This document shows positions 19,994-29,083 of a stretch of 64,000 bases of DNA, piece by piece. Each line of letters starts with the position of its first letter. Position 1 is the first letter of the stretch. The notes below the pieces were generated by a model. That model did not search any database. It saw only the letters and a list, made by a program, of their open reading frames with translations, and had not been told where the DNA came from. The stretch comes from Motilibacter rhizosphaerae (GTDB lineage: Bacteria > Actinomycetota > Actinomycetes > Motilibacterales > Motilibacteraceae). The stretch spans positions 310,001 through 374,000 of the forward strand of contig NZ_SGXD01000002.1 in the NCBI RefSeq assembly GCF_004216915.1. The letters are read 5' to 3'. The position numbers were made by a program, and so were the translations under genes.

Positions 19994-20947
19994 ATGCCCC
20001 GCATCGGCTACTTCCTGTCCTGCGAGGAGTACTCGCCCGCCCAGCTGCTCGAGCAGGCGAAGCTCGCCGAGGACGCGGGGTTCGAGGCGCTCTGGATCTC
20101 GGACCACTACCACCCGTGGAACGACGAGCAGGGCAACAGCGCCTACGTCTGGTCGATGATCGGCGCCATCAGCCAGGTGTCGAGCCTGCCGATCACGACG
20201 GCGGTGACCTGCCCGATCATCCGGCAGCACCCGGCGATCGTCGCGCAGGCCGCGGCGACCGCGAAGGTGCTGACCGGGGGCAAGTTCACGCTCGGCATCG
20301 GGACCGGCGAGGCGCTCAACGAGCACATCCTGGGCGACCAGTGGCCCAACACGGAGGTCCGCCTCGAGATGCTCGAGGAGGCCGTCGAGGTCATGCGCAA
20401 GCTCTGGGCGGGCGGCTTCGTGACCCACCACGGCAAGCACTACACGGTTGAGCACGCGCAGGTCTACACGCTGCCCGAGGAGCCCGTGCAGGTCTACGTC
20501 TCGGCGTTCGGGCCGAAGGCGCTCGACGTCGCCGCGCGGATCGGGGACGGCTACTGCTCGACCATGCCGGACAAGGAGGTCGTCGACACCTTCAAGCAGA
20601 AGGCCGGCCCCGGCAAGCCGACGCAGGTGGGCTACAAGGTCTGCTACGGCGAGGACGAGGAGGCCGCGGTCAAGACCGCGCACCGGCTCTGGGCCAACGA
20701 GAAGATCCCGGGCGAGGCGGCCCAGGTCCTCTACTCCCCCAAGCAGTTCGAGCAGGTGAGCGAGCTCGTCACCGAGGACATGGTCCGCGAGGGCACGGTC
20801 TGCGGCAACGACGTCGACGAGCACGTGCAGCAGTTCCGCGAGTACGCCGACGCGGGCTACGACGAGGTCTTCATCGCGACGATGGGGCCGGAGTACCCGG
20901 GCTTCTTCGAGTTCTACAAGTCCCAGGTGCTGCCGCGGATCCGCTGA
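19994..20947 (+). CDS. F420-dependent LLM-class oxidoreductase, glucose-6-phosphate dehydrogenase type
   Basis: This 317-residue protein has the luciferase-like TIM barrel. Its start (IGYFLSCEEY, then AEDAGFEALWISDHYHPW) and a GIGTGEALNEHI segment resemble the subgroup that includes F420-dependent glucose-6-phosphate dehydrogenase, which supplies reduced F420. Many close relatives act on other alcohols or remain unassigned, so the substrate is open. The ATG has GAGGAGG about six bases upstream. It is monocistronic and convergent with the flavin reductase, one base apart. Confidence 0.88.
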   Translation: MPRIGYFLSCEEYSPAQLLEQAKLAEDAGFEALWISDHYHPWNDEQGNSAYVWSMIGAISQVSSLPITTAVTCPIIRQHPAIVAQAAATAKVLTGGKFTLGIGTGEALNEHILGDQWPNTEVRLEMLEEAVEVMRKLWAGGFVTHHGKHYTVEHAQVYTLPEEPVQVYVSAFGPKALDVAARIGDGYCSTMPDKEVVDTFKQKAGPGKPTQVGYKVCYGEDEEAAVKTAHRLWANEKIPGEAAQVLYSPKQFEQVSELVTEDMVREGTVCGNDVDEHVQQFREYADAGYDEVFIATMGPEYPGFFEFYKSQVLPRIR

Positions 20948-22105
20948 TCACCCGAGGGTCGCGCGCTCCTGCACCTGCCGACGCACGGTGCGGGAGTGCC
21001 GGCCCTGGTTGACCGCGACCGCGGCCACCACGCGCCCCTCCTCCAGCCAGTACGCCGTGAACCTGCCGTCCGTCGCGGAGCCGTCGAGCACGGGAGTGTG
21101 CGCCGCGGGCACGCGACCGGTGACCTCGACGTGGTCGCCGTGCCGGTCGGTCCACCACCACGGCGGCGGCAGGTCCGGCACCTGCTGACCCAGGATCGCT
21201 GCAGCAGCAGCACGTCCGGACACCTGCGCGAACTCCCAGTGCTCGACGCGCTCGCGCCCGCGGATCTGCGCGACGTCACCCACGGCGAGGATCCCCGGCA
21301 CCTCGGTCCGGAAGTCGGGGTGGACGAGGATGCCCTGCGCCACACCGACTCCAGCTGCTCGAGCCAGGGCGAGCTCGGGGGTGATGCCGACGCCGGCGAC
21401 GACGAGATCGCCAGACAGGGCACTCCCGTCCGTCAGCAGGACGCGCAGGCCGTCCGCCGCCTCCTCTACCGCCGCGACGCCCGCCGTCACGAGCCGCACC
21501 CCCGCGGAGCGCTGCCGCTCGCGGAGGAACTCCGCCACCAGGGTACCCACCGCGCCGGCCAGCGGCAGGTCGAGCGGGTCGACGAGGACGACGTCGCAGC
21601 CGAGGTCCTTCGCGCTGGACGCGACTTCCGCCCCCACGAGCCCGGCCCCCACGACGACGAGGCGGACGCCGGGCGCGAGCAGCACCGCGATGCGCTCGGC
21701 GTCCGCGCGGGTCCGCAGCACGTGGCACAGCTGACCGCCGGGGACGGGCAGCGGTCGGGCCCGACCACCCGTCGCCAGCACGACGGCACTCGCCGGCACG
21801 ACCCGACCGCCGGCGAGCAGGACGCTCTCGGGGCCCACCTCCCGGACCGCGGTCCCGGTGACGAGCTCGATGGCGTTGTCGGTGTAGAACTCCTTTGCTC
21901 GCAGTATGTTCTCGGTCGACGGGTCCGCCAGGACCTCCTTCGACAGCGGCGGCCGGTCGTACGGGTCGCCCGGCTCGTCGCCCACGAGCGTGACGGGCTC
22001 GGCGTACCCGCCGGCGCGGAGCGCCTCGGCCACGCTCACCCCGGCCAGTCCGGCTCCCACGACGACCACTCCCGCTCTGCGCACGGTGCCATCCTGCCGT
22101 GACAT
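20948..22105 (-). CDS. FAD/NAD(P)-dependent ferredoxin-reductase-like enzyme
   Basis: Two Rossmann motifs are visible: VVVVGAGLAGVSVAEALR for FAD near residue 13 and VVVGAGLVGAEVA for NAD(P) near residue 150, with the family motif DRPPLSKEVL between them and a GDVAQI segment binding flavin near residue 275. The C-terminal ~85 residues match the reductase C domain of oxygenase-coupled ferredoxin reductases. No ferredoxin or oxygenase gene is nearby, so the electron acceptor is unknown. ATG 22105 lacks a clear ribosome site; a GTG about eight codons later is possible. Confidence 0.87.
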   Translation of the reverse strand: MSRQDGTVRRAGVVVVGAGLAGVSVAEALRAGGYAEPVTLVGDEPGDPYDRPPLSKEVLADPSTENILRAKEFYTDNAIELVTGTAVREVGPESVLLAGGRVVPASAVVLATGGRARPLPVPGGQLCHVLRTRADAERIAVLLAPGVRLVVVGAGLVGAEVASSAKDLGCDVVLVDPLDLPLAGAVGTLVAEFLRERQRSAGVRLVTAGVAAVEEAADGLRVLLTDGSALSGDLVVAGVGITPELALARAAGVGVAQGILVHPDFRTEVPGILAVGDVAQIRGRERVEHWEFAQVSGRAAAAAILGQQVPDLPPPWWWTDRHGDHVEVTGRVPAAHTPVLDGSATDGRFTAYWLEEGRVVAAVAVNQGRHSRTVRRQVQERATLG

Positions 22106-22159
22106 CTGTCATGGGGCAGACGTGACGAGCCGCACGAGTCGGGGCCCGCCGCCGGCGCC

Positions 22160-23128
22160 ATGCTCATCGGCATGAAGACCGAGACCATCCCCGCGCAGGC
22201 CGTGGCCACCGCCGCGCCGGTGCCCGCCGTCGAGCTCACGGGGGTCCGCAAGACCTTCGGCGAGGTCGTCGCGGTCGACGGCATCTCCCTCAGCGTCGCT
22301 CCCGGGGAGGTCGTGGCCTTCCTCGGGCCCAACGGCGCCGGCAAGACGACGACCATCGACATGGTCCTCGGGCTCACCCAGCCGACCGCCGGGTCCGTCC
22401 GCGTCTGCGGGGGCACCGCCGAGGACGCCATCGCCCGCGGCCGCGTCGCCGCCGTCCTGCAGACCGGGGGCCTGCTCAAGGACATCTCCGTCCTCGAGAC
22501 GGTCCGCCTCACCGCGAGCTTCTTCCCCCACGCGCGACCGGTCGAGGAGGTGCTCGACCGAGCGGGCATCTCGGAGATCGCCGGCCGCCGCGTCGGCCTC
22601 TGCTCCGGGGGCCAGCAGCAGCGGCTGCGCTTCGCGCTCGCCCTGCTCCCCGACCCCGACCTGCTCATCCTCGACGAGCCCACCACCGGCATGGACGTCG
22701 AGGGCCGCCGCGAGTTCTGGGCGGCGATCCGGCAGGACGCCGAGCGCGGCCGCACGGTCCTGTTCGCGACGCACTACCTCGAGGAGGCCGACGCGTACGC
22801 CGACCGCATCGTGCTCGTCTCCCAGGGCCGGGTCGTCGCCGACGGGACGGCGGCCGAGGTGAAGAGCCGGGCGTCGGGACGCGTCGTCCGCGCGACCCTC
22901 CCCGGCGCCGACCAGGTCGCCCTCGCGACGCTGCCCGGCGTCGAGGGGGTCGAGGTGCGCGGGGACACGGTCCTGCTGCGGACGAGTGACTCCGACGCCG
23001 TCGCCCGCCACCTGCTCACCGCCACCGGCGCGCACGACCTGGAGATCACCGCGCGCGGGCTCGAGGACGCGTTCCTCACCCTGACCACCCCCACCGCCAG
23101 CTCGAGCACCAGCAGGAGCACCCGATGA
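22160..23128 (+). CDS. ABC transporter ATP-binding protein, drug/antibiotic exporter type
   Basis: The protein has Walker A GPNGAGKTT (about residue 55), signature CSGGQQQRLRF, Walker B LLILDEPT and the switch His in FATHYLEEAD, then a DrrA-like C-terminal extension. It energises the permease encoded next. The stop overlaps the permease start (ATGA), and permease, kinase and regulator follow with overlaps, so four genes form one operon. ATG 22160 and ATG 22172 are both possible, and no strong ribosome site is visible for either. Confidence 0.92.
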   Translation: MLIGMKTETIPAQAVATAAPVPAVELTGVRKTFGEVVAVDGISLSVAPGEVVAFLGPNGAGKTTTIDMVLGLTQPTAGSVRVCGGTAEDAIARGRVAAVLQTGGLLKDISVLETVRLTASFFPHARPVEEVLDRAGISEIAGRRVGLCSGGQQQRLRFALALLPDPDLLILDEPTTGMDVEGRREFWAAIRQDAERGRTVLFATHYLEEADAYADRIVLVSQGRVVADGTAAEVKSRASGRVVRATLPGADQVALATLPGVEGVEVRGDTVLLRTSDSDAVARHLLTATGAHDLEITARGLEDAFLTLTTPTASSSTSRSTR

Positions 23129-23916
23129 GCCTCGCCCTCGCCGACCGCGCCACCGAGCGCCCGCTCCCCCGCCTCGGCGGCCTGAGCACCACCCTCGTCT
23201 CGCTCGAGGTCCGCCGCGCGCTGCGCAACCGCCGCGTCCTCATCTTCACGCTCGTCATGCCGCCGCTGCTGTTCCTCCTCATCGGCGCGCAGCAGAAGGG
23301 TGATCAGATCAAGGGCACCGGCGCGGACGGGGCGGCGTACTCCCTCGTCAGCCTCGCGGTCTACGGCGCGATGGTCGCGGCCACCAGCTCCGGCGCGGCC
23401 GTGGGCGCGGAGCGCGCCCAGGGCTGGAGCCGCCAGCTGAGGCTGACTCCGCTGCGGCCGTGGGCGTACATCGTGGCGAAGGTCTGCGTCGGCATGGTCC
23501 TGGCGCTGGCGTCGGTCCTGGCCGAGGTCGTCACCGGTGCCGTGCTCGGCGTCTCGATGGGCGCTCGGCAGTGGCTGCTCTGCTTCACCGTCGCGTGGCT
23601 CGGCGCCCTCGTCTTCGCCGCGTTCGGGCTCGCCGTGGGCTACCTGCTGCCGACCGACAACGCCATGCAGGTCATCGGCCCGCTGCTCGCCGTGATGTCG
23701 ACGTTCGGCGGGCTGTTCGTGCCGCTCGAGCTGCTGCCGCACACGGTCCGCATGGTGGCGCACTGGACGCCGGTCTACGGCGTCAGCTCCATCGCCCGTG
23801 CCCCGCTGACGCACGGCGACGTGACGATCGGCATGATCGGCAACGTGGTGCTCTGGGGAGTGGTGTTCGCGGGCGTGGCCAGTCGCGCCTTCCGCCGCGA
23901 CACCCGCCGAGTGTGA
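23125..23916 (+). CDS. ABC-2 type permease
   Basis: The 263-residue protein has six hydrophobic segments and the ABC-2 pattern, with an amphipathic start (LEVRRALRNRRVLIFTLVMP) and a polar GAERAQGWSRQLRLTPLRP loop after helix 2. It forms the membrane pore for the preceding ATPase and probably exports a drug, lipid or peptide. Its ATG overlaps the ATPase stop, and its TGA overlaps the kinase GTG. Confidence 0.9.
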   Translation: MSLALADRATERPLPRLGGLSTTLVSLEVRRALRNRRVLIFTLVMPPLLFLLIGAQQKGDQIKGTGADGAAYSLVSLAVYGAMVAATSSGAAVGAERAQGWSRQLRLTPLRPWAYIVAKVCVGMVLALASVLAEVVTGAVLGVSMGARQWLLCFTVAWLGALVFAAFGLAVGYLLPTDNAMQVIGPLLAVMSTFGGLFVPLELLPHTVRMVAHWTPVYGVSSIARAPLTHGDVTIGMIGNVVLWGVVFAGVASRAFRRDTRRV

Positions 23917-25049
23917 GCCTCGCCGTGTCCGCGACGGTGCCGAAGGGCCCGAGCGAGCTCCACGAGGAGCGCCGGGTCCTCGGCGTCGTCATGGCGGCGG
24001 TGTGGCTGGTCTACCTGCAGTCGGCGTACGTCGCCGCGTGGCACGCGCACTCCACGATCGACAAGTGGGTCTCGCTCGTCGCGCTCACCCTGTTCGCCGC
24101 GGGCTACGTCACCGCGTTCACCTTTCTGCGCCAGGCGTTCCTCAGCAGCGGGGCACGCTCGGCGGTGCGCGGGTGGACGGCGTTCGGGGTCCTCGCGGTC
24201 CTCGCCCTGCTGACGCTCCCCGGCGCGGGCCAGCAGGGGCTCAGCACCACCGTCTACCTCGCCGCCGTCGGCGTCGCGTGGCTCCCGGGCCGGCAGCGCC
24301 TCTGGGCCGTGGCCGGGACGCTCGGAGCCGTGCTCGTGGCGCAGGGGCTCGAGCCGGGCTGGACCGACGAGGGCGGCGACATCGGGGGCATCCTGCTCGC
24401 CTCCGTCGCGGTGTTCGGGATCACCAAGGTGATCGAGCGCAATGCCCAGCTGCGCGAGGCGTACGAGGAGATCGCGCGGCTGGCCGTCACGGAGGAACGT
24501 GCGCGGATGTCCCGCGACCTGCACGACATCCTGGGACACTCGCTGACCGTGATCACCGTCAAGGCCGAGCTGGCGGGCAAGCTGCTGCCCGTGGCGCCCG
24601 AGCGGGCCGTCAGCGAGGTCGCCGACATCGAGCGGCTGGCGCGCGAGGCCCTCGCCGACGTCCGCACGACGATCTCCGGCCAGCGCTCCGTCACGCTGGT
24701 CACCGAGCTCGGTGGCGCCCGCAACGCCCTCGCGGGCGCGGGCATCGATGCCGAGGTGCCCACCGCGGTCGACGAGGTCCCGGGAGAGCACCGGGAGGTC
24801 TTCGGCTGGGTCGTGCGCGAGGGCGTGACCAACGTCGTGCGCCACAGCGGGGCGCGTACGTGCACCATCCTGCTCACCGCGCACTCGGTCGAGGTCGTCG
24901 ACGACGGGCGCGGGCCGGAGGACACCGGGGGCGGCGGTCAGGGGCTCCGCGGGCTGCGCGAGCGGGTGCAGCAGGCCGGTGGTCGGCTCGAGGTCGGCCG
25001 CGCTGGGCCCGACGGCGGCTTCCGGCTCAAGGTGGACATGCTGCCGTGA
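23913..25049 (+). CDS. Sensor histidine kinase, NarL/DesK type (HisKA_3)
   Basis: The N-terminal ~150 residues form about five or six membrane helices. A short linker leads to the HisKA_3 dimerisation helix with the phospho-acceptor His at about residue 204 (SRDLHDILGHSL), and a compact ATPase domain with the N box (EGVTNVVRHS) and a GLRGLRERV G box. Membrane-embedded sensing with almost no extracellular loop resembles DesK and the BceS-like kinases that monitor the membrane or a partner transporter. It is coupled to the upstream ABC permease by a GTGA overlap, so the transporter may itself be the target or part of the sensor. Confidence 0.92.
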   Translation: MSLAVSATVPKGPSELHEERRVLGVVMAAVWLVYLQSAYVAAWHAHSTIDKWVSLVALTLFAAGYVTAFTFLRQAFLSSGARSAVRGWTAFGVLAVLALLTLPGAGQQGLSTTVYLAAVGVAWLPGRQRLWAVAGTLGAVLVAQGLEPGWTDEGGDIGGILLASVAVFGITKVIERNAQLREAYEEIARLAVTEERARMSRDLHDILGHSLTVITVKAELAGKLLPVAPERAVSEVADIERLAREALADVRTTISGQRSVTLVTELGGARNALAGAGIDAEVPTAVDEVPGEHREVFGWVVREGVTNVVRHSGARTCTILLTAHSVEVVDDGRGPEDTGGGGQGLRGLRERVQQAGGRLEVGRAGPDGGFRLKVDMLP

Positions 25050-25059
25050 CGGTGCTCCT

Positions 25060-25674
25060 GTGACGACGATCCGCCTGCTCCTGGCCGACGACCAGGCGCT
25101 CGTCCGTGGCGCGCTCGCGGCCCTGCTCGACCTCGAGCCCGACCTCGAGGTGGTGGCCCAGGTCGGGCGCGGTGACGAGGTGGTGGCACGGGCCCTGGAG
25201 TCCGCGCCCGACGTGGCCCTGCTCGACATCGAGATGCCCGGGCTCGACGGCATCGCCGCGACAGCCGCGCTGCGCGCCCGGGTCCCCCGGTGCGAGGTCC
25301 TCGTGGTGACGACCTTCGGCCGCCCGGGCTACCTGCGCCGGGCGATGGAGGCCGGCGCCAAGGGCTTCGTCGTCAAGGACACCCCGGCCGCGCAGCTCGC
25401 CGACGCCGTACGCCGCGTGCACTCCGGGCTGCGCGTCGTCGACCCGGCCCTCGCGGCGGAGACGCTCGTCGCCGGGGCGAGTCCCCTGACGGCGCGGGAG
25501 TCCGACGTGCTGCGGGCGGCGCGGGAGGGCGGGACCGTCGCCGACCTGGCGCGTGGACTGCACCTGTCCGAGGGGACCGTGCGCAACCACCTCTCGTCCG
25601 CCATCGGGAAGACCGGTGCGCGCACCCGAGCGGAGGCGGTCCGCATCGCCGACGAGAACGGCTGGCTGCTCTAG
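25060..25674 (+). CDS. Response regulator, NarL/LuxR type
   Basis: The receiver domain has the phospho-acceptor D56 (VALLDIEMPG) and a Lys in VVKDTP, and the C-terminal LuxR-type helix-turn-helix is seen as LTARESDVLRAAREG through GTVRNHLSSAIGK. The GTG start lies ten bases after the kinase stop. It most likely controls its own ABC-transporter operon, since no other target is obvious, and no operator repeat stands out upstream of 22160. Confidence 0.93.
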   Translation: MTTIRLLLADDQALVRGALAALLDLEPDLEVVAQVGRGDEVVARALESAPDVALLDIEMPGLDGIAATAALRARVPRCEVLVVTTFGRPGYLRRAMEAGAKGFVVKDTPAAQLADAVRRVHSGLRVVDPALAAETLVAGASPLTARESDVLRAAREGGTVADLARGLHLSEGTVRNHLSSAIGKTGARTRAEAVRIADENGWLL

Positions 25675-26330
25675 CCGAAGACCCACGCGACGAGGTGGGC
25701 CCCGGCCGACTGCGCCTCGCCGGCCGAGGACTCGTGGCGCCGCAGGGAGTCTCCCGAGGTGAGCTCGTCCCCGGCGAGCTGGAGGGCTCCGGACACGACG
25801 AGCAGCAGGCAGACCGGCGGCAGCGGGACCGGCTCGCCCGCGGCGAACCGGCCCACGAGCAGCCGCGCCCCCCGCGTACGCAGCGGCAGGCCGCCATCGC
25901 CTGCTGCCGTGGCCCAGCCCCGGCCCTCGGGCACGGCAGCCACCGCGTACTCGCCCACGGGCTCGTCGTCCGGCTGGGGCACGAGCCACGACTGCAGGAA
26001 CCGCAGCGGTTCCTCGCCGGCGGCCTCGGAGTGCGTCACTCCCCCGACGGCGTCGAGCCGCTGCAGGTGACCCGCCGGGACCATGACCCCGGAGTGGCCG
26101 TGCCGGTGGTGCAGGGTCCCGCTGAGCACGAGCGTGACGATCTCGACCCCCGCGTGCGGGTGCGGGGCGAACCCGCTGCCGGGCAGCAGGTCCTCCTCGT
26201 TGAGGGCGATCAGCGGCCCGAAGGCGACGTTCGCCGGGTCGTAGTGCGCGCCGAAGGAGAACGCGTGCAGGCTCGTGATGCCCGGCTGCTCGGTGCGGTA
26301 GCGCTGGCCCGCGCGGCACAGCTCACTCAA
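25671..26330 (-). CDS. Pirin-like bicupin protein
   Basis: This 219-residue protein begins like pirins (RAGQRYRTEQPGITSLHAFSFG) and carries the metal-binding cupin motif PHPHAGVEIVTLVLSG near residue 57, with later His residues at HHRHGHSG and GVTHSE. Pirins of this YhhW-like group bind Fe and some show quercetinase activity; the natural substrate is unknown. The start appears to be the TTG at 26330, which overlaps the stop of the upstream gene by eight bases; no better in-frame start exists. It is convergent with the response regulator, sharing four bases. Confidence 0.85.
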   Translation of the reverse strand: MSELCRAGQRYRTEQPGITSLHAFSFGAHYDPANVAFGPLIALNEEDLLPGSGFAPHPHAGVEIVTLVLSGTLHHRHGHSGVMVPAGHLQRLDAVGGVTHSEAAGEEPLRFLQSWLVPQPDDEPVGEYAVAAVPEGRGWATAAGDGGLPLRTRGARLLVGRFAAGEPVPLPPVCLLLVVSGALQLAGDELTSGDSLRRHESSAGEAQSAGAHLVAWVFG

Positions 26331-26736
26331 GCTGGTCGAGCGCCGCGGTCGGGTCGAGCAGGTGCAGCAGCGCGAGCGCGTACGCCTCCCCCGCGTCGTC
26401 GGCCGCGACCCGCGTGCCGTTGCGCAGGCGCACGGAGTACCGCCCGCCCTCGAGCCCGAGGCTCATGAACTCCGCCCCCAGCCGTTCGCGCAGCTGGTGC
26501 TCCGCGGGCAGCCAGACGGCGTCCTCCTTGCCGACGCTGTCGAGGGCCCACTCGGTCGTGCCGTTGAACCCGATGACCGCCCCGTCGGGGAACTGGTGGA
26601 CGTCGGCGACCATGTTGCTCAGCACGAAGACCTCGTCGATCATCTCCGGGCCGTGCAGCGAGAACCGGTCACCGAGCGTGGGCTCCCAGCGCAGCCCGGC
26701 ATCGCGGAGACGGACGGCCAGCTCGAAGGAGACCAT
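26323..26736 (-). CDS. Conserved actinobacterial protein of unknown function
   Basis: The 137-residue protein (VSNMVADVHQFPDG-like core: FVLSNMVADVHQFPDGAVI, then GFNGTTEWALDS) has relatives in many actinobacteria that databases often label pilus assembly protein CpaE. Nothing in the sequence supports that label, as there is no ATPase or receiver motif. The composition suggests a soluble protein of mixed alpha/beta fold. The ATG has GGAG a few bases upstream. It overlaps the pirin gene, so the two are co-transcribed. Confidence 0.7.
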   Translation of the reverse strand: MVSFELAVRLRDAGLRWEPTLGDRFSLHGPEMIDEVFVLSNMVADVHQFPDGAVIGFNGTTEWALDSVGKEDAVWLPAEHQLRERLGAEFMSLGLEGGRYSVRLRNGTRVAADDAGEAYALALLHLLDPTAALDQLE

Positions 26737-26772
26737 GCGCGCACTCTAGCCACGGGCGCGTCGTCGTCGCGC

Positions 26773-27813
26773 TCAGTCGTGGCGCCGCGTCCAGGCGAGC
26801 AGCTGCTCCAGCGGCCAGGTGTTGACGATCCGCTCCGGCGGCACCCCGCACTCGACGGCGCGCTCGCAGCCGAACGGCTGCCAGTCGAGCTGGCCGGGGG
26901 CGTGGGCGTCGGTGTCGACCGAGAAGAGGCAGCCGGCGTCGATCGCCTTGCGCAGCAGCGCCTTCGGCGGGTCGAGCCGCTCCGGGCGGCAGTTGATCTC
27001 GACGGCGACCCCGTGCTCGGCGCAGGCGGCGAAGACGGCGTCGGCGTCGAACTCCGACGGCGGCCGGACGCGGCCGCCGCGGCCCTGCGGGGTGACGTTG
27101 CGGCCGGTGCAGTGGCCGAGCACGTCGGTGTGGCGGTCCCTGACCGCGCCGAGCATCCGCGGGGTCATCTCGCTCGAGGGCGCGCGCAGCTTCGAGTGCA
27201 CGGAGGCGACGACGACGTCGAGCCGCCCGAGCAGCTCGTCGGTCTGGTCGAGCCCGCCCTCCTCGGTGATGTCGACCTCGATGCCGGTGAGCAGGCGGAA
27301 GTCGTCGTAGCCCGCGTTGATCTCGGCGACGACGTCGAGCTGGCGGCGCAGCCGCTCCGGCGACAGCCCGTTGGCGACGGTGAGCCGTGGCGAGTGGTCG
27401 GTCAGCGCGGCGTACGCGTGACCCAGCGAGCGGGCAGCGGCGGCCATCTCGGCCGGCGGAGAACCCCCGTCGCTCCAGTCGCTGTGCGTGTGCAGGTCGC
27501 CGCGGAGCAGCCGCCGCAGCTCGTCGCCACCGGCGACCGACGGCGGGGCCTCCGCCTCGAGCCGGGCGAGGTACGCCGGCACCTCCCCGCGCAGCGCCTC
27601 CTCCACGACGCCGGCGGTCGCCTTGCCGATGCCCTTGAGCGCCTGCAGCGAGCCGGCCTGCACCCGGCGCTCGAGCTCCCCGGGCGGCAGGGCCTGCAGC
27701 GTCTCCGCCGCCGTGCGGAAGGCGCGGACGCGGTACGTCGGCTCGTGGGCGCGCTCGAGCAGGAACGCGATGCGCCCCAGCGCCTCCACGGGGTCCCACT
27801 GCCGGTCAGCCAC
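26773..27813 (-). CDS. HhH plus PHP-domain phosphoesterase (PolX-like, no polymerase domain)
   Basis: The N-terminal ~95 residues resemble the helical 8-kDa region of family X polymerases, with a helix-hairpin-helix at LQALKGIGKATAGVV. The rest is a PHP domain: GDLHTHSDWSDG near residue 105, ALTDHSP, GIEVDI, VVASVHS, GHCTGR, NCRP and DTDAH supply the expected metal-binding His and Asp residues. The polymerase palm between these parts in bacterial PolX is absent, so this is probably a stand-alone DNA-end 3'-phosphatase/exonuclease or another phosphoesterase acting on DNA. The GTG start follows GAGGAG. Confidence 0.85.
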   Translation of the reverse strand: MADRQWDPVEALGRIAFLLERAHEPTYRVRAFRTAAETLQALPPGELERRVQAGSLQALKGIGKATAGVVEEALRGEVPAYLARLEAEAPPSVAGGDELRRLLRGDLHTHSDWSDGGSPPAEMAAAARSLGHAYAALTDHSPRLTVANGLSPERLRRQLDVVAEINAGYDDFRLLTGIEVDITEEGGLDQTDELLGRLDVVVASVHSKLRAPSSEMTPRMLGAVRDRHTDVLGHCTGRNVTPQGRGGRVRPPSEFDADAVFAACAEHGVAVEINCRPERLDPPKALLRKAIDAGCLFSVDTDAHAPGQLDWQPFGCERAVECGVPPERIVNTWPLEQLLAWTRRHD

Positions 27814-27848
27814 AGGCTCCTCCTCGGTCGACTGTCTACCCTGCCCCC

Positions 27849-28994
27849 GTGCCCGCCGCCGACGTGACCCGCCTGCAGGCCGCGCTCGGCGCCCTGACGA
27901 CGACCGCGACGGGCCGCATGGAGCAGAGCCTGCCCTGGTACGCCGCCATGCCCCCCTCGGAGCGGTCCTGGGTCGGCCTCGTGGTGCAGGCGGGCATCGC
28001 CGCGCTCGTCGACTGGGTGCGGGACCCGGCAGCGCCCCGCGCGGTGAGCGCCGACGTGTTCGGGACGGCGCCGCGCGAGCTCGCCCGGGCCGTCTCGCTG
28101 CAGCAGACGGTCGAGCTCGTGCGGCTCACCATCGCCGTCGTCGAGGAGGCCATCCCCGACCTCGCGGCACCCGGCGAGGAGTCGCTGCTGCGCGAAGCCG
28201 TGCTCCGCTACAGCCGGGAGGTGGCCTTCGCCGCCGCGCAGGTCTACGCGCAGGCGGCGGAGCGGCGCGGGTCCTGGGACATGCGGCTCGAGGCGCTGGT
28301 CGTCGACGCGCTGTTCCGCGGCGAGGTCGACGAGGGCACCCGCTCGCGGGCCGCCGCGCTCGGGTGGGCGCTCGACACCCCCTGCGTCGCCGTCGTCGGC
28401 GCGGCCCCGACCGTCGAGGGCGACGCGGCGGTGGAGGGTGCGGCCCGGCTGGCGCGCACGGCCGGGTGCGAGGCGCTCGCCGCCGTCCAGGGCGACCGGC
28501 TCGTGGTCCTGCTCGCCGTCCCCGCGGGGACCGACGGGCTGGCGCAGGCGCGGGCGCTGCTCGCGGCGTACGGGCCGGGGCCGGTCGTCGTCGGCCCGCT
28601 CGCCGGTGACCTCGTCTCGGCCGCGCGCTCCGCCCGCGCCGCCGCCTCCGGGGTCCGGGCGGCCGCGGCCTGGCCGGCCGCACCACGGCCCGTGACGTCC
28701 GCGGACCTGCTGCCCGAGCGCGCGCTGCTCGGCGAGGAGGAGGCGCGGGCGGCCCTCGTCACCGCGGTCTGCGCGCCGCTGGCCGCCGCGGGCTCCGGCC
28801 TGCTGGAGACCCTCGAGGCGTACCTCGAGCAGGCCGGCTCGCTCGAGGGGGCGGCACGGATGCTGTTCGTCCACACCAACACCGTGCGCTACCGGCTCCG
28901 CCGCGTCACCGACCTCACGGGGTACGCCCCGGCCGACCCCCGCGACGCCTTCACGCTCCGGCTCGCCCTCGTGCTCGGGCGGCTCCAGGGGTAG
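27849..28994 (+). CDS. fasR: PucR-type activator of the fab operon (FasR-like)
   Basis: The 381-residue protein ends in the PucR C-terminal helix-turn-helix (AARMLFVHTNTVRYRLRRVTDL), and its N-terminal half resembles the regulators found directly upstream of fabD in streptomycetes. There FasR activates fabD-fabH-acpP-fabF and so adjusts membrane lipid synthesis. Position and orientation are the same here: it ends 89 bases before fabD. The GTG start lies 35 bases from the divergent PHP gene. The effector is unknown. Confidence 0.83.
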   Translation: MPAADVTRLQAALGALTTTATGRMEQSLPWYAAMPPSERSWVGLVVQAGIAALVDWVRDPAAPRAVSADVFGTAPRELARAVSLQQTVELVRLTIAVVEEAIPDLAAPGEESLLREAVLRYSREVAFAAAQVYAQAAERRGSWDMRLEALVVDALFRGEVDEGTRSRAAALGWALDTPCVAVVGAAPTVEGDAAVEGAARLARTAGCEALAAVQGDRLVVLLAVPAGTDGLAQARALLAAYGPGPVVVGPLAGDLVSAARSARAAASGVRAAAAWPAAPRPVTSADLLPERALLGEEEARAALVTAVCAPLAAAGSGLLETLEAYLEQAGSLEGAARMLFVHTNTVRYRLRRVTDLTGYAPADPRDAFTLRLALVLGRLQG

Positions 28995-29083
28995 CGGCTT
29001 GTAGGGTTCCTCCAACAGCCGGCGGGTGCTCCTTGTGCGCGCCGCGACCGCGTCTGGCGCTCGCCGACAGGAAGGGTGGACCC

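Noticed and set aside
26323-26736. Pilus assembly protein CpaE
   Set aside because: That label is attached to relatives, but no ATPase or receiver motif and no other pilus gene is present.
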